Shown: in pieces, positions 6,416 through 15,300 of the stretch
How positions within the stretch are numbered: the stretch's first letter is position 1
Layout: the number at the start of each line of letters is the position of its first letter
NCBI GenBank assembly: GCA_963922455.1
Contig: CAWUIO010000118.1
Location: 1-19,544 of the forward strand
Length of the DNA stretch: 19,544 nucleotides
Reading direction: 5' to 3'
From: CAWUIO01 sp963922455
GTDB taxonomy: Bacteria > Bacteroidota > Bacteroidia > Cytophagales > Microscillaceae
Position numbers and translations under genes: made by a program
Notes under the pieces: model-generated
Seen by the model: only the letters and a program-made list of their open reading frames with translations
The model's database searches: none
Told to the model about the DNA's origin: nothing

Positions 6416-9400
6416 ATGATGTTAAGACATTTATTGATCATTTGCCTAATACTATGTAGCGGGTATGCTCAAGCCCAAAATACGTATTACTTCAGCATTA
6501 ATGGAAGTGATAGCCGTACAATGAGTGAAGCAGCCAACAATCAGAGCCGCCCTTTTAAGTCCTTAGCTAAAGCCCAGGCCATTATGCCCTATTTAAAAAA
6601 TGGGGACCGCCTACTTTTTCGCCGAGGAGACACTTTTTATGGGAGCCTAGACTTTAACAATGCCAATGTAGATTTACAACTTACTGTAGGTGCGTATGGG
6701 AGTTCATCCAATCCCCGACCGGTTCTGACCGGTTTTCAGGAAATCAGTACTTGGACCTGTGATGACCCTAGCGGAAATTCTTGTCCCGGCAATGTTTGGG
6801 AAGCAAGCTTGCCCATAACTCCTAGCGATATCAAACGCTTAGTGGTAAATGGGAAAGCTTATGGGAAAGCACGCTTCCCCAACCCCGGCGAAGGAGACAA
6901 TGACGGTTACGTTATGATGATAAGCGGGTCGAATAAGAATAGAGTGAAATATGGAAGCAACCCTGACCTTCCCAATGATCTATTGACCGTAAACAACCGT
7001 TTTGTAGGCGGTGAAATCGTGATCCGAACGACTACTTGGCTACACGAAAGAAGAATTGTCAATAGCCAATCGAATGGTACCATCAATATAAGTGATGAGC
7101 TATCTTATGATGATATTGAAGACCATGGCTTCTTTATTCAAAACCATCCCTTATGCCTAGACCAAGATAATGAATGGATTTTTACCTCTAATACATTAAA
7201 GTTCTACTCTAAAAACAACCCTAATACCCTATCGGTACAGTATGCTAGTGTAGATCACATCATTTCAATAGTAAGTCACAATAATATTACGATTGAGAAT
7301 GTGGTCTGCGAAGGAAGTAATAGCTATGGCTTATTTATTGACAAACAAGCAAGGACAAATAACAAACCAGTCAATATTCAAGTCAGAAACTGTGTTATCC
7401 GGCAAACTGGTAGAACAGGGGTGTATGCTAACAATACCGTCGACTTTGTCTTTGAAAATAATGTTATCCGAGATGCCGGGGGGAATGGCCTATTCAATCA
7501 AACGGGAGGAAACAACTCGCTCATCCGCCAAAATGAAATCCGTCAAATTGGCATGATCCCTGGGCTAGGAGAAGAAGTAGCCTTGCACATAGGGATGATT
7601 ATGCAGATGCCTAATTCTTTGGTGGAGTTGAATACCTTGGACTCCATAGGGTATAATGGAATCCAAATAGGAGGGACACACACCGTTTGTCGCAAGAATT
7701 TCATTCAGAACTTTTGTATGGTACTTACCGACGGGGCCGGAATATACGGGTATGCCCCTCGCTATGCTGATGCCAATGACCGTCCGCCTCCTGGGGATAA
7801 TCAGGTGATTTCTGAAAATATCATTCTCAATGCCAATCCTGAAAAAATATTTGGAGTCCCTTCAGGTTTGCCTCCTCAAATTAATGGGATTTATATAGAC
7901 TACCAATCTCAAAATGTTGAGGTAAGTAAAAATACGATATCCAATACGAAGGGAAGTGGGATACACTTACACGCATCCCGGAATATTTCCTTTCTCAACA
8001 ATCTCGTTTACGATTGTGGATTATATCAAATGGAACTCCGAGAAGGCGACCAAACGAATAAAGCCCACTACCCTTTTGATAAAGGCACCATCACGGGAAA
8101 TAAGTTAGTGGCCAAGACCCTGGATCAAGATGTATTTAGAGGCTATTGGACAACCAATAATATTCGGGGTGACCACATTATTGACAATAACTATTATTGT
8201 AATGTATTTAATAAAGGGAAAGAACTTCGTATCCAGTACAATCCTACCGCCACCGATTTGGTAAATACGCGTTTTTCTCTCGAGCAGTGGAGTAACTTTT
8301 TCAACTTTGATCAAAACACCAAACAAGCTCCCATTCACTACAAGCCCTATCGTTTGCTGTCTGTAGGTAATGTTGAGTATTTCAAAAACCCAGATTTTGA
8401 AGAGCGAGCCGATCCTTGGTTTTACCGAGAAAGTGACGGGATTTTTAGGAACGGATCATTAGAATGGATACGAAAAGATCTGGATGCCCCCCGGACCAGG
8501 TCAAATTTTGGAAGCGGCAAATCGGTTAGCGTCGAGACCGAAAAGTCTTCTAATAATGTCCAAACTTCTCAGCTGCGTTTTGTCAGTATATTAGATTATC
8601 GGGATAACAAGAAGATCGAGGCGGGTAAAAATTACATATTAAGCCTGGACGTACAAGCCGAAAGTATACCCAATAATTACAGTAGGGCCGTTGAAGTAAA
8701 ACCTTTTAAGATGTCAGAATCTTCTACCATGATGCAGGTGGGCACATCTCCTGAGAAATTTGAATGGGTTTTTAATTCTGAAGTAAGCAGCGATGGGCAA
8801 ATCATTGATGGAATCACCTTTTATCAATCTGAATTTGATGGGAAGATTTTTTATGACAATATCTCATTGAAGGAGGCGGAGGTAGAATGGCTTGATATGG
8901 AAGATTTCTACTTCTTTGATTATGCCTTACAAACTCCTAAAACTTCCACATTGGGCAATTATATCTACACCGATTTGGATGGTAATTATTATTTGCCTAA
9001 CAGTAGTTTAAGCTTAGAACCTTTTGAGTCGGAGATTTTGATCCGGGTAGACCAGTCTTTGATTAGCGAAGCTGAGCGTAATAAACTACCCGTCCGCTTT
9101 GATTTTACCAAGCAAGAAGGTGGGGCTACCGAGCGCCAAGTTTTAGACTTAGGAGGTACGATAAACTACATTACCTACCGCCCGGGTCAAACGCTCAACG
9201 TGGAAGCCGTCTTAAATAGTGGCAATACGGCTGGCATCCAGAGTTTTACCTTTGAAATGGATTATTTTAATGATAAAAGTTTTGATGCGCCGATAGCTTT
9301 GGTAAATGATAATCATCCACCTTTCTTATTGAGTAGTGGTAGTAATACCTTTACACCTCCGGCTAGTTTAGACCCCAATACCCCGCACCGGCTCAAAATT

Positions 9401-11371
9401 TCGGCGTATAATGTAGATAATCCTAAAACCTCGGCCACTCGTTTGTTTACCACGGAAATTCTTTTTTATGCCACACCAGAAGACATTTACTTAGAAGCCG
9501 AATGTGCCCAAGTAGATTTGGGGCTTAACTGGGAAGCGGTAAATGATGCTGGGGCTACCCAAGGACAAGCCATTGTATACCGGAGAAATGGACAAGGATT
9601 TCAGCAAAGAGACACAGATCCGGGCTTTGCTAGTCCCGATAAGGTGGTAAGTTTTCAAGTAATGGTACCGGAAACGGGTAAATATCACGTTTGGGCCCGG
9701 GTAAAAGCTCCTAGCGGTCAGGACGACTCCTTCTGGGTTCGCTTAAATGGTAGCGCTTGGCAAGTTTGGGGCAGTAACTTTAACGTTCCTTCTTATAGTT
9801 CAAACTATAAATGGGTAAAAATGCAAGCCGGCAGCCTCAATAGTCCTCTGGACTTTAGCAAAGGAATGAACACCCTAGAATTTACCTACCGGGAAAATGG
9901 TACATACTTAGATCAAGTATTCATTAGCTCCAATGCCAGTGCCCCCCTAGATAATTCTGAACCCTTGGCGGCCAATGTTTGTAATGAACCGGTCAACCCT
10001 CCTGCCCCACCACCTCCCCCTGCCCCAAGTGCCGGACAATTTTATTTAGAGGCCGAATGCACGAATGTGGGAAGTGCTTGGACAAAAGTTCCTGATGCGG
10101 ACGCAGACAATGGCTACGCAATTGTTTATAACCAAGGAAATCAGGGATTTATCCAAAACCCGAATGATCCTAATTTTGGTTCTTCTGACAAACGAGTCAC
10201 CTTTAGTTTTGATTTACCTTCCAGTGGAAACTACTATATCTGGGTACGGGTCAAAACTCCAAGCAAACAAGATGACTCCTTCTGGGTGCGTCAAAATGGA
10301 GGTTCTTGGCGTTATTGGTGGCAAGGGCTCAATGACCCAAGAAGTGCTAGCGCATATTACTGGGTTCAACTCCAGGCCGAAGACCTTTCTAGCCCCCTTA
10401 CGTATTCTGCTGGAAGCCAGACCCTGGAATTCACCTATCGGGAGAATGGAGCCTACTTAGATAAAATCTTAGTAAGTGATTCGGATGTTGATCCGAATGA
10501 CAATCCAAATATCAATACGATTAACCTGTGTACGCCTAACACCGCCCCTCCTTCCGATTTTTATTTGGAAGCCGAATGTGCCACCGTGGGTTCTGAATGG
10601 TCTATCGTTACCGCTAGCGGAGCGAGTGAAGGCCGCTCGGTGGTTTATAATCAAGGACCTCAGGGCTTCCTTCAAAATCGGGACGACATGAGTGTATTTG
10701 GTAGTGCCGAACGCAGGATTACCTTCCAATTTGATATTCCTACTACGGACAACTATCATGTTTGGGTTAGGGTTAGAACGCCCAATGCAAGCGATGATTC
10801 CTTTTGGGTGAGAACCAATGGGGGGCCTTGGCGCAAATGGTGGCAAGGTTTTAGTAATCCCCAATACTCCAATGATTATCAGTGGGTGCGCTTGCAGGCC
10901 GATCAGTTAGCAAGCCCCGTAAACTTTATGGCTGGTACAAATACGCTCTCTTTTACGTACCGTGAAAATGGAGCCTATCTAGATAAAGTGTTTATTGGTT
11001 CTAGCGGGGCCACTCCTAGCGGATTGGGAGGACAAGCCTTGGTAAGTTGTAATTCTAACCAAGTACAAACCATTTTTAGTCAGGCACAACAGGCCCCTGA
11101 GGCAAATCTGGAAATGCTACGTATGTATCCAAATCCAGTGGATGGCCATACCGCAACGCTTTATTTTGATCAATTGCTCCAAGGTGATATAGAGTATACT
11201 ATACGGGATAGAAATGGGGTAATTGTTGCAAAGGGCATGACTTACTTAGAACAACCTGCCGACCGGGTGGCTTTTAACTTTTCCAAAGTAACCCTAGCCA
11301 TGGGTATTTACTACTTAAGCATAAAAAATGCAGCGCTTGTTACTAGTCCTATTCGGTTTACGGTCCGATAA
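6416..11371 (+). CDS. Giant secreted beta-helix protein with three CBM-like modules and T9SS tail (paralogue 1)
   Basis: About 1651 residues. Order of parts: signal peptide (MLRHLLIICLILCSGYAQAQ); an N-terminal stretch with SRPFKSLAKAQ and GDRLLFRRGD; a right-handed parallel beta-helix (about 110-640) with repeats such as NITIENVVC, NIQVRNCVIRQTG and VEVSKNTISN; a jelly-roll-like domain (about 655-820, NPDFEERADPWF to FYDNISLKE); an Ig-like linker domain (about 890-1020); three ~150-residue modules starting YLEAEC at about 1025, 1208 and 1380; and a T9SS type A sorting tail (about 1565-1651, MYPNPVDG to the end). A proline-rich linker separates modules 1 and 2. The protein should cross the inner membrane by Sec and the outer membrane by T9SS, to act at the surface or outside. 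TDGAGIYGY (438-446) in the helix resembles a conserved stretch of beta-helix carbohydrate-active enzymes, so a polysaccharide substrate is likely, but catalysis is unproven. The start at 6416, or the ATG at 6419, is chosen because it places the signal peptide first, as in the paralogue. A terminator follows 40 bp after the stop. Confidence 0.9.
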   Translation: MMLRHLLIICLILCSGYAQAQNTYYFSINGSDSRTMSEAANNQSRPFKSLAKAQAIMPYLKNGDRLLFRRGDTFYGSLDFNNANVDLQLTVGAYGSSSNPRPVLTGFQEISTWTCDDPSGNSCPGNVWEASLPITPSDIKRLVVNGKAYGKARFPNPGEGDNDGYVMMISGSNKNRVKYGSNPDLPNDLLTVNNRFVGGEIVIRTTTWLHERRIVNSQSNGTINISDELSYDDIEDHGFFIQNHPLCLDQDNEWIFTSNTLKFYSKNNPNTLSVQYASVDHIISIVSHNNITIENVVCEGSNSYGLFIDKQARTNNKPVNIQVRNCVIRQTGRTGVYANNTVDFVFENNVIRDAGGNGLFNQTGGNNSLIRQNEIRQIGMIPGLGEEVALHIGMIMQMPNSLVELNTLDSIGYNGIQIGGTHTVCRKNFIQNFCMVLTDGAGIYGYAPRYADANDRPPPGDNQVISENIILNANPEKIFGVPSGLPPQINGIYIDYQSQNVEVSKNTISNTKGSGIHLHASRNISFLNNLVYDCGLYQMELREGDQTNKAHYPFDKGTITGNKLVAKTLDQDVFRGYWTTNNIRGDHIIDNNYYCNVFNKGKELRIQYNPTATDLVNTRFSLEQWSNFFNFDQNTKQAPIHYKPYRLLSVGNVEYFKNPDFEERADPWFYRESDGIFRNGSLEWIRKDLDAPRTRSNFGSGKSVSVETEKSSNNVQTSQLRFVSILDYRDNKKIEAGKNYILSLDVQAESIPNNYSRAVEVKPFKMSESSTMMQVGTSPEKFEWVFNSEVSSDGQIIDGITFYQSEFDGKIFYDNISLKEAEVEWLDMEDFYFFDYALQTPKTSTLGNYIYTDLDGNYYLPNSSLSLEPFESEILIRVDQSLISEAERNKLPVRFDFTKQEGGATERQVLDLGGTINYITYRPGQTLNVEAVLNSGNTAGIQSFTFEMDYFNDKSFDAPIALVNDNHPPFLLSSGSNTFTPPASLDPNTPHRLKISAYNVDNPKTSATRLFTTEILFYATPEDIYLEAECAQVDLGLNWEAVNDAGATQGQAIVYRRNGQGFQQRDTDPGFASPDKVVSFQVMVPETGKYHVWARVKAPSGQDDSFWVRLNGSAWQVWGSNFNVPSYSSNYKWVKMQAGSLNSPLDFSKGMNTLEFTYRENGTYLDQVFISSNASAPLDNSEPLAANVCNEPVNPPAPPPPPAPSAGQFYLEAECTNVGSAWTKVPDADADNGYAIVYNQGNQGFIQNPNDPNFGSSDKRVTFSFDLPSSGNYYIWVRVKTPSKQDDSFWVRQNGGSWRYWWQGLNDPRSASAYYWVQLQAEDLSSPLTYSAGSQTLEFTYRENGAYLDKILVSDSDVDPNDNPNINTINLCTPNTAPPSDFYLEAECATVGSEWSIVTASGASEGRSVVYNQGPQGFLQNRDDMSVFGSAERRITFQFDIPTTDNYHVWVRVRTPNASDDSFWVRTNGGPWRKWWQGFSNPQYSNDYQWVRLQADQLASPVNFMAGTNTLSFTYRENGAYLDKVFIGSSGATPSGLGGQALVSCNSNQVQTIFSQAQQAPEANLEMLRMYPNPVDGHTATLYFDQLLQGDIEYTIRDRNGVIVAKGMTYLEQPADRVAFNFSKVTLAMGIYYLSIKNAALVTSPIRFTVR
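9482..11010 (+). repeat. Three tandem CBM-like modules within paralogue 1
   Basis: Three in-frame repeats begin near 9482, 10034 and 10556. Each has YLEAEC, then a VVY/IVY strand, Y.VW.RVK.P, DDSFWVR.NG, W.WW or W.VW, a Y.WV..QA strand, and finally FTYRENG.YLDK.F or a close variant. The order and conserved tryptophans suggest a CBM6/CBM35-like beta-sandwich binding sugars; the family name is inference. The repeats differ from one another at DNA level, so they are old rather than a recent expansion. Confidence 0.85.
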
Positions 11372-11410
11372 AAAAACTAATCTATGTAAGTAAGTATTCA
11401 TTTTGTGATC

Positions 11411-11439
11411 AAACCTGGCCAATTGGCCAGGTTTTTTTT
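11411..11439 (+). terminator. Intrinsic terminator of paralogue 1
   Basis: AAACCTGGCC, AATT, GGCCAGGTTT forms a perfect 10-bp stem with a 4-nt loop (11411-11434), followed directly by a run of T to 11439. It starts 40 bp after the stop codon and is a textbook rho-independent terminator. It separates transcription of the two giant genes. Confidence 0.93.
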
Positions 11440-12326
11440 ATTTCTCCCAGATTACTTATCTGATATACCTAATTTTATCGGCAAGACCGCAATGAGCCTT
11501 CTGTTTCCTTACATACAACTATATCCTACATAACAAGCAACAGGAGGGCATTTAAAGACTTCATAGGCTTGTTTATAAAATCAAGAGAAGTCATTCACAA
11601 AAAATAAAAAATGTTCTTTTCCCGGTAAATCGCATTTCAGCTAAAAAAAATATAATACACCGGTTTATAAATAACAATAAAATCACCGAAGTAAGAATTC
11701 TCCTAGTTTATCCCTATACGAAGGCCCTTTTAACGAATCAAAAGCAATCTTTCTGCGTAAAATTCTAATAAGAAAGGGATTATAAAGTATCCCGTTTACC
11801 ACACCACAGTATTATCCACACGTAAGAACATCATCATTCAACTTTTTCCGGAAAAGAACCAGTTTCGAGTCTTATAATCTTCTCTACCCGCCTTGTACCT
11901 GATCCAAGCAAGGCACTTCACATATTTACCACAACAGTATGACTTTTGGCTGAGTTTGTTAAACATTCAACATGGGCCACAAGGAAAAAAGATTTTGGGC
12001 ACACCCAGCAGTCACCTTGGTTTGATTTGCATTTTTAATTGGTGAAGCCCACACAATATGCCTTGTATAGCTCCATAATCCTAATACAATACTCAGCTAG
12101 ATAAATCATTAGTAGTTTTCTCGCTTGATTCCAATCGATTAGGCTCTACGTTTTTGTACCAATTCCCCTTTAAGACAGGGATGTGCAAAAGGGTATAGCG
12201 CTACTCCCTAAGCGGTTTAGCTTTTTCAAAGGCTTAGCGTAGGCTGGGATTCAAGCCCATCTGTTTAACATTTCTTCTTTCCATTGCATCGATACTGCAA
12301 GGGTTTAGTACCAGAACACTACAATC
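11440..12326. other. Gene-free spacer between the two giant genes
   Basis: About 890 bp with frequent stops in every frame and no ORF worth calling. It is AT-rich and has none of the A-D repeats. It must contain the promoter and leader of paralogue 2, since a strong terminator closes paralogue 1. TAGTTTTC near 12114 is a partial match to the Bacteroidota -7 element, but it lies about 210 bp upstream and I see no convincing -33 partner. CTAAGC...GCTTAG near 12208-12237 could form a weak hairpin. Confidence 0.55.
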
Positions 12327-15300
12327 ATGAGGTCATTATACACCATTCTAGCACTATTACTATTATCTACTGTACAAGGATACGGGCAGAGCATTTATTA
12401 TTTTAGTAATGAAGGGGACGATAGCCGGAGTCTAAGCGCTGCCGCCAATAATCCTAACCAAGCTTTTCGTAGTCTTGCCAAGGCACAAGAAATAATTCCA
12501 TCCCTCCAAGAAGGTGACCAAATCTTATTTCGTAGAGGTGATGTCTTTCAAGGAAGTATAGAGTTTAACCATGCAAATCCTAACCTGAGACTTACCTTAG
12601 GCGCTTATGGAGACGAATCCTTAGCCCGGCCCATCATTACTGGCTTTAAAAGAGTTACGGCTTGGACCCAATCATCAGGCCGGCCCAATGTATGGGAGGC
12701 TACGGTAAACGATGCCCCAGGTGTCGTGAACCGCCTCACAGTAAATGGTAATTATGTACCCAAGGCACGTTTTCCTAATGCCTATGAAGGAAATGATGGC
12801 GGATATTTGGAAATGGCCCCTGGCTCTTCCTACTCCAATATTAATTATCATCTAAATAATCCAGGTATTTCTAACAACCTATTAAGTCAAGATGATGTAT
12901 TCATAGGAGCCGAATGTGTGGTACGCACCGAATCATGGCTTCAAGAAAAGGGATATATCACGAGCCAAGCCGGAGGAACCATCCATTTAAGCAGTAGCCT
13001 TTCTTACCCCGGCACCCAAGGCTTTGGCTTTTTTATCCAGAATCACCCCCAATGTCTAGATCAAGAGATGGAATGGGTATATGATGTACCAAAGCTCATG
13101 ATGTACTCCACCCAAGACCCTAATTCACAAAACATCTCCGTCGCTACCGTAGACAACTTGCTCAAGATAGTCAGCAAGAATAATATTACAATTGAAAATA
13201 TTACCTTCACCGGTAGCAACCGCGATGGCTTATTTATTGATAAAACCCCTAGAACAGATAATGACGCCAATGGAATTATCATCCGAAATTGTGAGGTACT
13301 TCAAACGGGTGAAACCGGTATCTTTGTCAACAACACCAATGACCTTATCCTTGAATACAACACCATTTACCACGTTGGAGGAAGTGGAATAATCAACAAA
13401 AGTGGAGGGGTCCGTTCTACCATCGCTCACAACACCCTACGCGATATTGGCATGGTTCCAGGAGATGGTCCAGAGGTGGCCCTTTTAATAGGAATTACGG
13501 CTCAATTGCCTTATTCTATTGTGGAGCATAATACCTTAGATTCTATTGGATATAGTGGCATCCAAATTGGGGGTACGCATACCATTTGCCGTAAAAATTT
13601 AGTCCAAAACTTTTGTCAAGTACTCACCGATGGGGCCGGTATTTATGGATTTGCCCCCCGCTATCCTAATATTGCTGACCGTAAACCAGACAATATTGGC
13701 GAAAATAAAGTCATCACCCAAAATGTTGTACTTAACGCTCGACCTCCGGTATACGGTTCTCTCAAGACCCTACCGCATCAAATTAACGGGATATACATGG
13801 ACTATCAATCCGAAAATGTGGAAGTAAGCCACAATACAGTTGCCCACATTCAAGGAAATGGTATACACCTACATGCTAGCCGTAATATTGACTTTATAAA
13901 TAACGTAGTATACGATTGTGACAGATTTCAAATGGACTTATTTGAAGGAAATCAAAGCAATTCGAAGACCATCCCCTTTGACAAGGCCAATGTAATAGGA
14001 AACAAACTCGTAGCTAAAAGCTACACCCAGGATCTTTTGAGAGGCAATTGGGACACCTATAATATCGTGGGTTTAGGTACTATCGACAGCAATATATACT
14101 GCAATCTCTTTAACCCGGGTAAAATATTGAGTATCCAATATTACCCTAGCCCCGAACAATTTGTAAATACCCGCTTTTCACTAAGCGAATGGTTTAGCAC
14201 GTTTTCCTACGATGAGCACGGGAAAACCTCTCCCATTTCCTACGCCCCCTGCCAACTAGAATCTGTTGACCCCGAGCAATACCTGCGAGTAAATGATTTT
14301 GAAGGCTCCTTAAACCCTTGGTTTATCAACGAAACCGACGGCATTCTCTATAATGGCAATCTAAGATGGCAAAAAAGAAACCTGAACACCTCTCAAGAAA
14401 TAAGCAACTTTGGAAATGGTAAATCTGTGACGGTAGGTACCCAGCAAAGCAATGCTAATAATACACCAAGTATGCGCTTTCAATCTATTTTGGATTACCG
14501 TGATGGACGAAAAATAGATGCCGGAAGTAACTATCGCCTAAGTTTTGACATCAAAGCATCAGAACCCGTTGACTACACCCGCTCGGTGGAAGTACTCCCC
14601 TTCAAAATGTCAAAAATTTCTACGGTGGTTGAAGTAGATGCAAGCCCTCGCCATTACGAATGGGTTTTCAAATCGGATGTTTCCAGTACTCAAATAAGCC
14701 CAGATGGTATTACCTTCCTTCAATCTGATTTTGACCAAGATATTCACTACGACAATATTTCACTACAAAAAGTAGATGTAACCTGGCGTAACCCGGATGA
14801 TTATTTCTGGTTTGAATATGCCCTCGAAGAAAGCCGCACCCTTAGCCTCGACAATGAGTACTATTATGATTTGGAAGGTAATTTCCATTTTCCCAACTCA
14901 AGCATAGAGCTTGCCCCTTACACCTCTGAAATCCTCATTCGGGTTGATCAAGAATTGGCCAGCCCCGCTGATCTGGAGAAGCTGCCCCTGACCTTTGAAT
15001 TAATAAAAGATAGTGGCGAGGGACAAATCCAAAAACAAACCTTATACTCCGGCAATAAAATTAACTACATTCAATTAGAGGAGAACCAATCCCTAAATAT
15101 TGAGGCCCTAGTAGATCAGTTAAACGTGGCCGGGATCGAGAGCCTGGTGTTTGACATGGATTACTTTAATGACGGTCAATACGACGAGCCCTATATCAAC
15201 TTGTCTCGGGACGCAGCCCCTTTCTTACTGGCCCAACAAGGACAGTCCTTCATCCCGCCCAACACGGTTTTAAATGATGCCCCTCACCGCCTACGAGTGA

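Noticed and set aside
10469..10864. 131-codon minus-strand ORF inside paralogue 1
   Set aside because: It is an antisense shadow across the CBM-like modules, and similar shadows appear at the matching place in paralogue 2.
12239..12268. tRNA-like GGGATTCAAGCCCATC in the leader of paralogue 2
   Set aside because: It resembles a T arm, but no acceptor, D or anticodon stem can be formed around it.
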